From Corynebacterium sp. TAE3-ERU12 (GTDB lineage: Bacteria; Actinomycetota; Actinomycetes; Mycobacteriales; Mycobacteriaceae), in assembly GCF_019209905.1 (NCBI RefSeq), contig NZ_JAHUTM010000001.1:1240001-1304000 (forward strand): DNA of 64,000 nt, written 5' to 3'. The number at the start of each line of letters is the position of its first letter. The stretch's first letter is position 1. The position numbers and the translations under genes are program-made. Under the pieces are notes generated by a model. It saw only the letters and a program-made list of their open reading frames with translations. It was not told the DNA's origin and searched no databases. Positions 1 through 10,536 of the stretch are shown here, one piece after another.

Positions 1-2
1 GG

Positions 3-548
3 CGTTCATCGTCACTGGAGGTCACCTGCCCGTGCCCGGAGGCGGCGTTGGCGTTGGTGGGCTGTGCCCGACGGCTTGGTTTGACCGCGAAGAGCCGGGA
101 GACCAAGACGGGGGACCGGGTGGTGATCCGGGACGCGGAATCCATTGGTGCCTTGTTGACCCGGATGGGGGCGCAGAAGACGCGCCTGCAGTGGGAGGAG
201 CACCGGATGCGTCGGGAGGTTCGCAATACCGCGAACCGGTTGGCGAATTTCGATGATGCGAATATGCGGCGCAGTGCCGACGCTGCCGCCCGCGCTGCGG
301 CCCGGGTGGAGCGGGCCCTGGAGATCCTGGGTGATGATGTGCCCGAGCACCTGGTGACTGCCGGGCGGCTGCGGGTGGAACACACCCAGGCGTCGCTGGA
401 GGAGCTGGGCCAGTTGGCCACCCCGCCGATGACCAAAGACGCGGTGGCGGGCCGTATTCGGCGGCTGTTGTCGATGGCGGATCGGCGGGCTGCTGAGCTT
501 GGGGTGGCCAACACTCATGCCGCGGTGGATGGCAACTCTGGCAGTTAG
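3..548 (+). CDS. whiA: WhiA-type DNA-binding regulator, C-terminal part (5' end outside window)
   Basis: The frame is open from the left edge and ends with TAG at 546-548, giving about 181 residues. The start of the visible part ([17 protein letters not shown]) and the later stretch [11 protein letters not shown]...[26 protein letters not shown] are characteristic of WhiA. WhiA combines a LAGLIDADG-like N-terminal half with a C-terminal helix-turn-helix; only the end of the first and the whole HTH region are visible here ([36 protein letters not shown]). In actinobacteria WhiA is a DNA-binding protein involved in cell division, and it commonly lies just upstream of gap, as here. No truncation is visible apart from the window edge. 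Confidence 0.93.
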   Translation, partial: RSSSLEVTCPCPEAALALVGCARRLGLTAKSRETKTGDRVVIRDAESIGALLTRMGAQKTRLQWEEHRMRREVRNTANRLANFDDANMRRSADAAARAAARVERALEILGDDVPEHLVTAGRLRVEHTQASLEELGQLATPPMTKDAVAGRIRRLLSMADRRAAELGVANTHAAVDGNSGS

Positions 549-626
549 TGGGCAAGTTCACCCGCTGGTGGCTAATTCGTCTGCGGACGCCGGTGCTCAG
601 CGGCTGCAGCGCCCCTTAAATGTCGG

Positions 627-632
627 TAGGAT
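627..632 (+). promoter_or_regulatory. Putative -10 box of gap
   Basis: TAGGAT fits the corynebacterial TANNNT -10 pattern and lies 72 bases before the GTG start of gap, in the 156-base whiA-gap gap. No convincing -35 is visible. An RNA starting near 640 would have a leader of about 65 bases ending in the AAGGAG ribosome-binding site at 693-698. Confidence 0.45.
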
Positions 633-638
633 CTATAG

Positions 639-1709
<1,071 letters not shown>

Positions 1710-1763
1710 TAACCCCGCGATGCTCAGCACCGGCTAGGTAGGTCGTTGCTAGCACTACGCCCC

Positions 1764-1797
1764 GGGCCGGGGTGCGCCTCGGCGCGCACCCCGGCCC
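1764..1797 (+). terminator. Hairpin between gap and pgk
   Basis: A perfect 14-bp inverted repeat (arms 1764-1777 and 1784-1797, six-base loop) lies between gap and pgk. No T-run follows, so it may be a leaky terminator or an mRNA-processing and stabilising hairpin rather than a full stop. It would let gap accumulate separately from pgk-tpiA. Confidence 0.6.
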
Positions 1798-1836
1798 GAC
1801 CCATATCTACACAACACCCGCAGCAAAGGAATCTTC

Positions 1837-3045
1837 ATGACCGTGCACACTCTGGATAACCTCATCGACGAAGGCGTCGACGGCCGCTACGTCCTGGTCC
1901 GTTCTGACCTCAACGTCCCGCTCAAGGACGGCGCTATTACCGACTTCGGCCGCGTGGATGCCTCCGTGCCGACGCTGAAGAAGCTTTCCGAGGCAGGTGC
2001 GAAGGTTGTGGTCACCGCCCACCTGGGCCGGCCGAAGGGTGAGGTTAAGCCCGAACTGTCGCTCGCACCTGTGGCCGAGGCCCTCTCCGAGCGCCTCGAC
2101 CGCTACGTCGCCGTTGCCGCCGATGTCTCCGGTGAGGACGCCCATGAGCGCGCCAATGGCCTCACCGAAGGCGATGTGCTGCTCGTGGAGAACGTGCGCT
2201 TCGACCCCCGGGAGACCTCCAAAGACGAAGCCGAGCGCGAGGCTTTCGCCGCCGAGTTGGCCGCCCTGGTGCCCGAAGGTGCCTTCGTCTCTGATGGTTT
2301 CGGTGTGGTCCACCGCGCCCAGGCATCTGTCTACGACGTCGCCAAGAAGCTGCCGGCCTACGCCGGTGGCCTGGTCCAGTCCGAGCTTGAGGTGTTGCGC
2401 ACCGTGGCTAAGGAACCCAAGCAGCCCTACGCGGTGGTCCTGGGTGGCTCCAAGGTCTCCGACAAGCTCGGTGTGATTGAGGCCCTGGCCCCGAAGGTGG
2501 ACAACCTCATCATCGGCGGCGGCATGTGCTTCACCTTCCTCAAGGCCAAGGGCTATGAGGTCGGCGATTCGCTGCTGCAGGATGAGATGATCGACACCTG
2601 TAAGGACCTGCTGGAGCGCTACGGCGAAAAGATCGTGCTGCCTTCTGACGTTGTTGTTGCTGATAAGTTCGCCGCCGACGCCGACCACAAGATCGTTGCC
2701 GTCGACGCCATCGACAATGGCTGGATGGGCCTGGATATCGGCACCGAGTCCGCCAAGGCCTTCGGCACCAAGCTGGCTGAGGCGAAGACGGTGTTCTGGA
2801 ACGGCCCGATGGGTGTGTTCGAGATGGACAACTTCGCCAACGGCACCCGCCACGTCGCCCAGGCCATTATCGACTCCACCAAGGACGGCTGCTTCTCCGT
2901 CGTCGGTGGCGGCGACTCCGCTGCTGCGGTGCGCGCCCTGGGCCTCGACGAGGACGGGTTTAGCCATATCTCCACCGGTGGCGGCGCTTCCCTGGAGTTC
3001 CTTGAGGGCAAGGACCTGCCGGGCGTGGAAGTCCTCGACCGCTAG
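1837..3045 (+). CDS. pgk: Phosphoglycerate kinase
   Basis: Transfers phosphate from 1,3-bisphosphoglycerate to ADP, the first ATP-yielding step of lower glycolysis. The 402-residue product has the family landmarks in order: the substrate-binding N-terminal domain ([29 protein letters not shown]), the [13 protein letters not shown] hinge region, and the nucleotide-binding C-terminal domain ([57 protein letters not shown]). ATG at 1837 has an AAAGGA ribosome-binding site 9 bases upstream. It lies 127 bases after gap and 144 bases before tpiA, with a hairpin in each gap. No oddities. Confidence 0.98.
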   Translation: MTVHTLDNLIDEGVDGRYVLVRSDLNVPLKDGAITDFGRVDASVPTLKKLSEAGAKVVVTAHLGRPKGEVKPELSLAPVAEALSERLDRYVAVAADVSGEDAHERANGLTEGDVLLVENVRFDPRETSKDEAEREAFAAELAALVPEGAFVSDGFGVVHRAQASVYDVAKKLPAYAGGLVQSELEVLRTVAKEPKQPYAVVLGGSKVSDKLGVIEALAPKVDNLIIGGGMCFTFLKAKGYEVGDSLLQDEMIDTCKDLLERYGEKIVLPSDVVVADKFAADADHKIVAVDAIDNGWMGLDIGTESAKAFGTKLAEAKTVFWNGPMGVFEMDNFANGTRHVAQAIIDSTKDGCFSVVGGGDSAAAVRALGLDEDGFSHISTGGGASLEFLEGKDLPGVEVLDR

Positions 3046-3083
3046 TTCACTCACAACGGGGTCAGGTATCTGATCCCAGGTGT

Positions 3084-3120
3084 CGCGGGCCGGCCGTACG
3101 ATAGCAACGGTCGGCCCGCG
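3084..3120 (+). terminator. Hairpin between pgk and tpiA
   Basis: Arms 3084-3097 and 3107-3120 pair over 14 positions with one G-T pair around a nine-base loop. As in the gap-pgk space there is no T-run, so partial termination or transcript processing is more likely than a hard stop. Confidence 0.55.
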
Positions 3121-3189
3121 CCGCTGCACCGCTTCATCCGCACTGCATAAATTTCCTAAAAACACTTTTCGAAAGGACCTATACCTCTT

Positions 3190-3975
3190 ATGGCACGCAA
3201 GCTTCTTATTGCCGGTAACTGGAAAATGAACCTCAACCACCTGGAGGCCATCGGCGTCGTCCAGAAGCTGGCCTTCGCGCTGGATAAGGACGTCTACAAC
3301 GACGTTGATGTGGCCGTCATCCCGCCGTTTACCGACCTGCGTTCGGTACAGACCCTGGTGGAGGGCGATAAGCTGCGCGTCACCTACGGCGCCCAGGACA
3401 TCTCCATGTATGACTCCGGCGCCTACACCGGTGAGATCTCCGCTGGCATGTTGTCCAAGCTGGGCTGCGACTGGGTTGTGGTCGGCCACTCTGAGCGCCG
3501 CGAGATGCACAACGAGACCGACGAGATCGTCGCCAAGAAGGCCAAGGCCGCGCTGAAGGCCGATATGAAGCCCATTGTGTGCGTCGGCGAGCCGCTGGAG
3601 GTCCGTGAGGCCGGCGAGCACGTCAACCATGTGGTCACCCAGGTGGAAAACTCGCTGTCCGGCCTGACCGAAACCGATCTGGAAAACACGGTTATTGCCT
3701 ACGAGCCGGTGTGGGCTATCGGTACCGGCAAGGTCGCCTCGGCTGCTGACGCGCAGGAAGTCTGCGCCGCGATTCGCGATAAGGTCCGCGAGATCGCCGG
3801 CGATAATGTCGCTGATTCCATGCGCATCCTCTACGGCGGCTCCATGAAGATCGATAACGTCGCTGAGCTGGTCTCGCGTGACGACGTCGACGGCGGCTTG
3901 GTCGGTGGCGCTTCCCTGGATGGGGAGGACTTCGCCAAGCTGGCTGCCCTGGCTGTGGACGCGGTGAACAACTAG
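3190..3975 (+). CDS. tpiA: Triosephosphate isomerase
   Basis: Interconverts dihydroxyacetone phosphate and glyceraldehyde-3-phosphate in the cytosol. The 261-residue TIM barrel shows the N-terminal AGNWKMN motif (catalytic Lys), the catalytic His in VVGHSERR, the catalytic Glu in the signature [12 protein letters not shown] with its mobile loop, and the phosphate-binding YGGSMK and GLVGGASL segments. The ATG at 3190 gives [14 protein letters not shown]; a GAAAGGA ribosome-binding site lies 12 bases upstream, slightly far. It is downstream of pgk and followed 52 bases later by ppc, from which it is insulated by a G+C-rich hairpin. Confidence 0.98.
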   Translation: MARKLLIAGNWKMNLNHLEAIGVVQKLAFALDKDVYNDVDVAVIPPFTDLRSVQTLVEGDKLRVTYGAQDISMYDSGAYTGEISAGMLSKLGCDWVVVGHSERREMHNETDEIVAKKAKAALKADMKPIVCVGEPLEVREAGEHVNHVVTQVENSLSGLTETDLENTVIAYEPVWAIGTGKVASAADAQEVCAAIRDKVREIAGDNVADSMRILYGGSMKIDNVAELVSRDDVDGGLVGGASLDGEDFAKLAALAVDAVNN

Positions 3976-3982
3976 TTAGACC

Positions 3983-4014
3983 CCGCCCCGTCGGCATATT
4001 CACCGGCGGGGCGG
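3983..4014 (+). terminator. Hairpin between tpiA and ppc
   Basis: A 12-bp stem with one G-T pair (arms 3983-3994 and 4003-4014) follows tpiA by 7 bases. There is no T-run because the ppc -10 box begins at the next base, so terminator and promoter abut. Confidence 0.6.
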
Positions 4015-4020
4015 TAGCAT
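4015..4020 (+). promoter_or_regulatory. Putative -10 box of ppc (leaderless)
   Basis: TAGCAT is followed by exactly 7 bases and then the ATG of ppc. No Shine-Dalgarno sequence lies before the ATG. This spacing places the transcription start at or next to the A of the start codon. Confidence 0.55.
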
Positions 4021-4027
4021 CCCGGGC

Positions 4028-6817
4028 ATGCATTCACGCGATACCAATTCCGCTATCCCGGGACCGAGCGACACCCTGCTCCGTGACGATATCCGTCACC
4101 TCGGCCGAATCCTCGGCGACGTCATCCGGGAACAAGAAGGCGAAGATGTTTTCCAGCTGGTGGAAACTGCTCGCCAGACCGCTTTCCGCCTACACCGGGG
4201 TGAGGAAAGCATTGCTGAGCTCACCGGGCTGTTCCGCGATATCGACGCCGATGACGCCAGCCCGGTAGTGCGGGCTTTCACCCACTTCGCGCTGCTCGCC
4301 AATTTGGCTGAGGATCTGCACGAAGAACGCATCATCGAAAATCACCTTGATGCCGGCTACCCGCCGTTTGATTCTTCGCTCGACGCGACGTGGGGCAAGC
4401 TTGCCGACGCTGGCATCGAGAAGGCCGATGCCGCCGATATGCTGCTCAATGGTGAGGTCACCCCGGTGCTGACCGCGCACCCCACCGAAACCCGCCGCCG
4501 AACTGTTTTTGACGTGCAGAAGCATATTGCTGCGGCGATGCGGCTGCGCCACGAAATCGCCGGTGCGAAGGAAAATGCCCGCACTCAGCAGCGCATTGAG
4601 GCCATTGATCTGGAGATCCGGCGCCGTATCACCACGTTGTGGCAGACCGCGCTGATCCGCGTCAACCGCCCCGATATCCGCGATGAGATTGAGGTTGGCC
4701 TGCGCTACTACCAGCTGTCCCTGCTGGAGACCGTGCCGCAGCTCAATGCCGATATCCAGCGTGAGTTGCGTCGCTTCGCTGACGCCGAGGTGCCCTCATT
4801 GCCGATGGTGCGGATGGGTTCGTGGATTGGTGGCGACCATGACGGCAACCCGTACGTCACCGCAGAAACCGTGCGCTACGCCTCGGACCGGGCGGCTGCA
4901 GTCATCCTGCGTCACTATTTGAAGCAGCTGCACGCCCTGGAGCGGGAACTGTCCCTGTCGGACCGGCTCTCACATGTCTCAGTGGACCTGATGAGCCTGG
5001 CCAAGGCTGGGCATAACGATATTCCCAGCCGTGTTGATGAGCCGTACCGGCGTGCCGTGCACGGTATCCGTGGCCGCGTCGCCGCCACCGCCATCACCCG
5101 CCTGGGCGATAACGTCATCGAGGGCGACTGGTCCGAGTACGAGCCCTATGGGGATGTCAGCGAACTCCAAGGTGACCTGCGTGTGGTGGAGGAGTCGTTG
5201 CGCAGCAACCACGACGACATCATCGCCGACCACCGCCTGGCCGCCATCCAGTTGTCCGTGGAGACCTTCGGCTTCCACCTGTACTCGCTGGATTTGCGCC
5301 AGAACTCGGAGTCCTTCGAGGACGTGCTCACTGAAATGTTCGCGCTTGCCGGGGTCACTGATGACTACCGCTCGCTGAGTGAGGACGACAAGGTCAACCT
5401 GCTGGTGCAGGAATTGTCCTCGGCCCGCCCGCTGGTTCCCACCACCGCCACCCTTGGTGAGGTCGCCGAACGTGAACTGGGCATTATGCGTGCCGCCGCT
5501 GAGGCCGTGCAGGCCTATGGCCAACAGATGGTGCCGCGCTGCATCATTTCGATGTGCACCAGTGTCTCTGACCTGCTCGAGCCGATGATCCTGCTGAAGG
5601 AAACCGGCCTGATCACCATCGGCACCGACGGGCCCATCGCTGGCCCTGATGTGGTGCCGCTGTTTGAAACCATTGAGGATTTGCAGGCCGGGGCTGGGGT
5701 GCTGCGTGATGCGTGGGCCTTGCCGTTCTACCGCGCCTACGTCGGCATGCGCCATGACCTTCAGGAGGTCATGCTGGGCTACTCGGATTCGAATAAGGAC
5801 GGCGGCTATTTCGCCGCGAACTGGGCGCTATACGACGCTGAATTGCAGCTGACTGAGGTCTCCCGGGACCATGAGATTCGCTTACGCCTCTTCCACGGCC
5901 GTGGCGGCACCGTCGGCCGTGGCGGCGGGCCGTCCTATGACGCGATCCTGGCCCAGCCCACCGGGGCGGTGCAGGGCCAGGTGCGGGTGACTGAGCAGGG
6001 CGAGATTATTTCCGCCAAGTACGGTCACCCCGAGGCGGCCCGACGCAACCTGGAGGCGCTGGTGTCTGCGACGATCGAGTCGACGCTGTTGACCATCGGG
6101 CAGCCGCCGACGCCGCCGCGGGCGCATAAGATCATGTCGGAGATCGCGGAGCTGTCCCGCACTGCTTATGCGGAGTTGATGCACGAGGACCCGGGTTTCA
6201 TCGAGTTCTTTGAAACCTCCACGCCGCTGGCGGAGATCGGCAGCCTCAATATTGGTTCCCGCCCGTCCTCGCGTAAGCAGACCACGTCCATTTCTGACCT
6301 GCGTGCTATCCCGTGGGTGTTGTCCTGGTCGCAGCAGCGCTCCATGGTGCCTGGTTGGTTCGGTGTGGGTTCGGCTGTGTCGCAGTGGATCGGCGAGGAC
6401 CCCGACGGGGCGCGCCTGCAGGAGCTGCGTGAGCTGTACCGTGAGTGGCCGTTCTTCGCCTCGGTGCTGTCCAATATGGCGCAGGTGATGGCCAAGGCCG
6501 ATATGGATCTTGCGCGGCTCTACGCTGATTTGCTTGATGACCAGGATATTGCGGACCGCATTCACGGCCGGATCACTGACGAGTTCGAGCTGACGAAGCA
6601 GATCTTCTTCGATATCACCGGCCAAGAAGGCCTGCTGGACGATAACCCGTTGCTGGCGCGTTCGGTGGATATGCGTTTCCCGTACTTGATGCCGCTCAAC
6701 GTCATCCAGTTGGAGATGCTGCGCCGCTACCGCGCCGGCGATGAGCGCGACCGGGTGCGCCGCACGATCCAGTTGACGATGAATGGTCTGGCCACGGCGT
6801 TGCGTAACTCCGGTTAG
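4028..6817 (+). CDS. ppc: Phosphoenolpyruvate carboxylase
   Basis: Carboxylates PEP with bicarbonate to oxaloacetate, feeding the TCA cycle and aspartate-family amino acids. The 929-residue length is normal for bacterial PEPC. Catalytic signatures are clear: the first His motif VLTAHPTETRRRT (residues near 152), GSWIGGDHDGNP, the loop MLGYSDSNKDGGYF, and the glycine-rich FHGRGGTVGRGGGP. The C-terminus ends NGLATALRNSG, where family members carry the terminal effector-site residues. The start is ATG 4028; there is no ribosome-binding site, but a TAGCAT box sits 7 bases upstream, suggesting a leaderless mRNA. The gene follows tpiA, separated by a terminator-like hairpin. Confidence 0.98.
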   Translation: MHSRDTNSAIPGPSDTLLRDDIRHLGRILGDVIREQEGEDVFQLVETARQTAFRLHRGEESIAELTGLFRDIDADDASPVVRAFTHFALLANLAEDLHEERIIENHLDAGYPPFDSSLDATWGKLADAGIEKADAADMLLNGEVTPVLTAHPTETRRRTVFDVQKHIAAAMRLRHEIAGAKENARTQQRIEAIDLEIRRRITTLWQTALIRVNRPDIRDEIEVGLRYYQLSLLETVPQLNADIQRELRRFADAEVPSLPMVRMGSWIGGDHDGNPYVTAETVRYASDRAAAVILRHYLKQLHALERELSLSDRLSHVSVDLMSLAKAGHNDIPSRVDEPYRRAVHGIRGRVAATAITRLGDNVIEGDWSEYEPYGDVSELQGDLRVVEESLRSNHDDIIADHRLAAIQLSVETFGFHLYSLDLRQNSESFEDVLTEMFALAGVTDDYRSLSEDDKVNLLVQELSSARPLVPTTATLGEVAERELGIMRAAAEAVQAYGQQMVPRCIISMCTSVSDLLEPMILLKETGLITIGTDGPIAGPDVVPLFETIEDLQAGAGVLRDAWALPFYRAYVGMRHDLQEVMLGYSDSNKDGGYFAANWALYDAELQLTEVSRDHEIRLRLFHGRGGTVGRGGGPSYDAILAQPTGAVQGQVRVTEQGEIISAKYGHPEAARRNLEALVSATIESTLLTIGQPPTPPRAHKIMSEIAELSRTAYAELMHEDPGFIEFFETSTPLAEIGSLNIGSRPSSRKQTTSISDLRAIPWVLSWSQQRSMVPGWFGVGSAVSQWIGEDPDGARLQELRELYREWPFFASVLSNMAQVMAKADMDLARLYADLLDDQDIADRIHGRITDEFELTKQIFFDITGQEGLLDDNPLLARSVDMRFPYLMPLNVIQLEMLRRYRAGDERDRVRRTIQLTMNGLATALRNSG

Positions 6818-6935
6818 GCCACGCCGCTGGGGGCGCGCGCTGGTTTCACTGCCCGCGTGCGCTATCCTGGTGCAGAATTAACCACCCGGTTTGTGAAGAC
6901 CGGACGTTCCCGATTTTCGCAGAGGAAAGACCCGC

Positions 6936-7178
6936 GTGTACCTCGCACTTCAGATTATCTTGGTCATCACCTCATTCCTGATGGCCCTGTTTATCCTGCT
7001 GCATAAGGGTAAGGGCGGCGGCCTGTCCAGCCTGTTCGGCGGCGGCATGCAGTCGAACCTGTCCGGTTCCACCGTGGTGGAGAAAAACTTGGACCGGATT
7101 ACGGTGATCACCGCGATTTTGTGGGTGGCCTGCATTGTCCTGCTGGGCCTGTACCAGGCCTTCGGCTGGAATACCTAA
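6936..7178 (+). CDS. secG: SecG, preprotein translocase subunit
   Basis: SecG is the small membrane subunit of the SecYEG protein-export channel. The 80-residue protein has two hydrophobic helices (about residues 3-21 and 55-76) joined by the typical loop GKGGGLSSLFGGGM. The start is GTG 6936 (MYLALQIILVITSFLMALFIL) with an AGAGGAAAG ribosome-binding site just upstream. Its place after ppc and next to the convergent pgl matches other corynebacteria. A strong bidirectional terminator follows. Confidence 0.95.
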   Translation: MYLALQIILVITSFLMALFILLHKGKGGGLSSLFGGGMQSNLSGSTVVEKNLDRITVITAILWVACIVLLGLYQAFGWNT

Positions 7179-7200
7179 GACTCCGCCCCCGCGTACACCA

Positions 7201-7236
7201 AGACCGCCGCATCCATACCGGATGCGGCGGTCTTTT
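7201..7236. terminator. Bidirectional Rho-independent terminator between secG and pgl
   Basis: A perfect 14-bp stem (7201-7214 with 7220-7233, five-base loop) is followed on the plus strand by a T-run at 7233-7236. It lies between convergent secG and pgl and can serve both strands. Confidence 0.9.
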
Positions 7237-7246
7237 ACGTGTGTGG

Positions 7247-7972
7247 TTAGTCGTCTAACCAGCCGCTGGCGTCGGCGGCGACGAACAGCACGGTTTCTTC
7301 ACTGCCCCTGGCGCCAGCGGCGGGCCACTGCTGCGGGTTAGCACCAGAGGCAGCAGCCGCAGCGGCTTCGGCTTTCGCGCTGCCGGCAACAAGCAGCCAC
7401 ACGTGCTTCGCGGTGGCGATGGCCGGCCAGGTCAGCGACACCCGGGTCGGCGGGGGCTTCGGGCAGTCCCGCACTGCCACCACAGTGCCGGTGGCCGCCA
7501 GATGCTCAGTATGGGGGAACAGGGAATTGATATGCCCCTCCGGGCCCATGCCCAGCAGGTGAATATCGAAACCATCGGGCGCGTGTTCGGCAAGTACTCG
7601 GGCATAGGCCGCAGCGGCAGCCTCCGGGTCGGCACCGAATTGCCCATCACTGGCGGCGATGGGAAAGATATTCTGCGCCGGGATGTCGATATGGTCCAAC
7701 AGCGCCTGGCGGGCCTGCAGTTCATTGCGTTCGGCATCATCGGCAGGCACAAAACGCTCATCGCCGAAGAACACAAGCACCCGGGAGAAATCAATATCCC
7801 CGTAGTCGGCACGCAATGCTCGGAGCAGCCCTATGCCGGCGCCACCACCGGTGAGCACGACGCGGGCAATGCCACCATCGCGTTGGGCGGCGCTTACCTG
7901 CGCCACGAACCGGGCGCGGGCGGCTTCGATGAGGCCGTCTTGGTCGTCGTGGCGGGAAACAGTAATGCTCAT
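7247..7972 (-). CDS. pgl: 6-phosphogluconolactonase
   Basis: Hydrolyses 6-phosphogluconolactone, the product of Zwf, to 6-phosphogluconate. The 241-residue protein belongs to the DevB/Pgl family, related to glucosamine-6-phosphate isomerase: LTGGGAGIGLLRAL near residue 40, FFGDERFVPADDAERN near 70, and the signature GMGPEGHINSLFPHT carrying the catalytic His near 150. ATG 7972 lies 3 bases after the opcA stop, with GGAG at the end of opcA serving as ribosome-binding site, so the two are translationally linked. It is the last gene of tkt-tal-zwf-opcA-pgl. Confidence 0.96.
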   Translation of the reverse strand: MSITVSRHDDQDGLIEAARARFVAQVSAAQRDGGIARVVLTGGGAGIGLLRALRADYGDIDFSRVLVFFGDERFVPADDAERNELQARQALLDHIDIPAQNIFPIAASDGQFGADPEAAAAAYARVLAEHAPDGFDIHLLGMGPEGHINSLFPHTEHLAATGTVVAVRDCPKPPPTRVSLTWPAIATAKHVWLLVAGSAKAEAAAAAASGANPQQWPAAGARGSEETVLFVAADASGWLDD

Positions 7973-7975
7973 TGG

Positions 7976-8926
7976 TTATTTCACTCCGGTGCTGCGGTCT
8001 ACGCGGGACAGGCCGCGCAGGGCGCGGGCGTAGGCCTGGTCGGGGTCCAGGTGGCGTAGTTCTTCGGCCAGGCAGTCAACTTCCGGGCGGGCCGATACCG
8101 CAACCCGGAACGGCGGGCGGTCACCGATGCACACCTGGGCGGTTTCTTCATCGACGGTTTCCACGACGATATCCCTGGTCGGGCGCTGCAGGTGTACCCG
8201 GGTCACCGGCACCCGGTGTGGATCATTGGCGGCCGGGTCCTCGGAAATGGTGCGCCGCACCCGCAGGCTTAACCGGTCGGCGAGCCAACCGGCGGCCAGG
8301 TCAACTGACGGGTTATCGGCGGCACCAGTAATGGTGACCCCCGTGATCGGCTCATGGGGCGGCAGGTCCAGCACAGAGGCCAGCACACCACGCCATGCGG
8401 TCAGCCGGGACCAGCACAGGTCCGAATCACCCGGCCGGTAGGCATTGCGCCGCACCTCAAGGGGGTTATGCCGCTTCGAGGCGCGCATATCGGTGATGCG
8501 GCGCTGGGCTAGGGCACCGATCTCGGTCTCTGAGGGGGTCACTGGGGGAGTTGTGGGCCACCAGGCCACCACCGGGGTGTCAGGCAGCAGCAGCGGCATG
8601 ACAACGGCCTCAGGGTGGTCGCCTATTTTGCCGGCCAAGTGCATGACGATGATCTCGCCGACGCCGGCATCACCGCCGAGGCGGATTTCCGCATCGAGGC
8701 GGTTGTCCCCATCGCGGGATTCAGAGACCAGCATCAGCACGCGGGCGGGGTGCTCGCGGGAGACTTCATTGGCGGTGGCGATGATGGATTCCAGGTCGTC
8801 GTCGCCGTCGGCAAGCACGACCAAAGTGAGCACTCGGCCGGTGGTGACCATGCCGCCGTCATCGCGGCGGCGGACCAGTTCGCGGGCGATATCGCGAGTG
8901 TCGGAGTCAGTCAGAGTAATGATCAT
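7976..8926 (-). CDS. opcA: OpcA, glucose-6-phosphate dehydrogenase assembly protein
   Basis: In actinobacteria and cyanobacteria OpcA is needed for assembly or activity of glucose-6-phosphate dehydrogenase. This 316-residue protein starts MIITLTDSDTRDIARELVRRRDDGGMVTTGRVLTLVV and contains PVVAWWPTTPPVTPSETEIGALAQRRITD, the hallmark region of the family. The ATG at 8926 has a GGAG site upstream. It sits 30 bases after zwf and 3 bases before pgl, as expected for a partner of Zwf. No catalytic motif is known for the family. Confidence 0.95.
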   Translation of the reverse strand: MIITLTDSDTRDIARELVRRRDDGGMVTTGRVLTLVVLADGDDDLESIIATANEVSREHPARVLMLVSESRDGDNRLDAEIRLGGDAGVGEIIVMHLAGKIGDHPEAVVMPLLLPDTPVVAWWPTTPPVTPSETEIGALAQRRITDMRASKRHNPLEVRRNAYRPGDSDLCWSRLTAWRGVLASVLDLPPHEPITGVTITGAADNPSVDLAAGWLADRLSLRVRRTISEDPAANDPHRVPVTRVHLQRPTRDIVVETVDEETAQVCIGDRPPFRVAVSARPEVDCLAEELRHLDPDQAYARALRGLSRVDRSTGVK

Positions 8927-8956
8927 CGGGTTTCTCCGGGGTACGTGATGCGCGGT

Positions 8957-10507
8957 CTAGGGGCGTCGCCAAGCGCGACCGGTGCGGGCCAGCATCCGAT
9001 CCGCGGATGCCGGGCCCCAGGTGCCAGCCGGGTAATCGTCCGGCCGGCCGCGTTGCGCCCAGAAATTGATAATCGGGTCCAGGATGCGCCAGGACAATTC
9101 GACCTCTTCATTGGTGGGGAAGAGGCTGGCCTCATCAAGCAAGGCATCCAGGATGAGGCGCTCATAGGCCTCCGGGGACTGTTCGGTAAACGACTCCGAG
9201 TAGGAGAAGTCCATATTGACGTCGCGGACTTCCATCGTCGAACCCGGCACCTTCGAACCGAAGCGCAACAGCACGCCCTCATCAGGCTGCACCCGGATGA
9301 CCATGGCATTAGCGCCAAGGGCTTGGGTCATAGTGTCCGCGAACGGCAGGTGCGGCGCGGTCTTAAACACCAAAGCAATCTCGGTGACACGCCGGCCCAG
9401 ACGCTTACCGGTGCGCAAGTAGAACGGCACCCCAGCCCACCGCCGGGAATTGATCTGCAGGGTGCAGGCGGCGAAAGTTTCGGTGGTAGAGGCCGGGTCG
9501 AAACCTTCCTCATCACGCAGTCCGACGCAGGGGTGTGAGCCCTGCCAGCCGGCTGCGTACTGGCCGCGGGCGGTAGTTTTCGACAGCGGCGTGACCGGCT
9601 CAGTAGCGCGCAGCACCTTGACTTTCTCCGACTGCAACTGCTCCGGGGTGAAGTCGATCGGCTCTTCCATCGCCACCAGGGCCAGCAACTGCAGCAGGTG
9701 GTTTTGGATAACGTCGCGGGCAGCGCCGATACCGTCGTAATAGCCAGCGCGGCCACCAAGGCCAATATCCTCGGCCATGGTGATCTGCACATGGTCGATG
9801 TAGTGGGAGTTCCACAGCGGGTCGAATAGTTGGTTCGCGAACCGCATCGCCAGGATGTTCTGCACGGTTTCTTTACCGAGGTAGTGGTCGATGCGGAATA
9901 CCGACTCCTCGGGGAAAACCGAGTTCACAATCCGGTTGAGTTCCTGCGCCGAGGCGAGGTCGTGGCCGAAGGGTTTTTCAATAATGACCCGGCGCCAGTT
10001 CTCCGCCCCAGGGCGGGCCAGGCCGGCCCGGTCAAGCTGGTGGCACACGTCGGGGAAATTATCCGGCGGAATCGACAGGTAGTACGCCCAGTTGCCGGCG
10101 GTGCCGCGGGAAGCATCAAGCTCGGCGAGGCGCCCGGCAAGGCGGTCGAATGCCTCATCGTCATCGAAGGTGCCCTGGACGAAGTGGATGCCCTCGGCCA
10201 GGCGACGCCACACGTGTTCACGCAGCGGGGTGCGGGCACCGGCGGCGACAGCCTCGTAGACGTAGTTTTCGAAGTATTCCTTCGACCACTCCCTGCGCCC
10301 ATAGCCCACCAGGGCAAAGGATGCGGGCAGCAGGCCACGGTTGGCCAGGTCATAAATGGCCGGCAAGAGTTTTTTGCGGGCCAGGTCACCGGTGACACCG
10401 AAGATCACCATGCCACCGGGGCCAGCGATGCGCGGCAGCCGCTTATCGCGGGGGTCGCGCAGGGGGTTGGTCCAACCGGTGGGATTGCCGAGGGCGTCGT
10501 TACTCAT
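8957..10507 (-). CDS. zwf: Glucose-6-phosphate 1-dehydrogenase
   Basis: Oxidises glucose-6-phosphate to 6-phosphogluconolactone with reduction of NADP, the entry to the pentose-phosphate pathway. The 516-residue protein carries the nucleotide fold motif IFGVTGDLARKKLLPA (about residues 35-50), the EKPFGHDLASA motif, and the substrate and catalytic motif RIDHYLGKETVQN with the active-site His. Length is typical. ATG 10507 is preceded by GAAAG. It is the third gene of the tkt operon, with opcA and pgl following; the three directly cooperate. Confidence 0.98.
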   Translation of the reverse strand: MSNDALGNPTGWTNPLRDPRDKRLPRIAGPGGMVIFGVTGDLARKKLLPAIYDLANRGLLPASFALVGYGRREWSKEYFENYVYEAVAAGARTPLREHVWRRLAEGIHFVQGTFDDDEAFDRLAGRLAELDASRGTAGNWAYYLSIPPDNFPDVCHQLDRAGLARPGAENWRRVIIEKPFGHDLASAQELNRIVNSVFPEESVFRIDHYLGKETVQNILAMRFANQLFDPLWNSHYIDHVQITMAEDIGLGGRAGYYDGIGAARDVIQNHLLQLLALVAMEEPIDFTPEQLQSEKVKVLRATEPVTPLSKTTARGQYAAGWQGSHPCVGLRDEEGFDPASTTETFAACTLQINSRRWAGVPFYLRTGKRLGRRVTEIALVFKTAPHLPFADTMTQALGANAMVIRVQPDEGVLLRFGSKVPGSTMEVRDVNMDFSYSESFTEQSPEAYERLILDALLDEASLFPTNEEVELSWRILDPIINFWAQRGRPDDYPAGTWGPASADRMLARTGRAWRRP

Positions 10508-10536
10508 GGGAACTTTCGCAGTAGGCGCGGGTGGGT

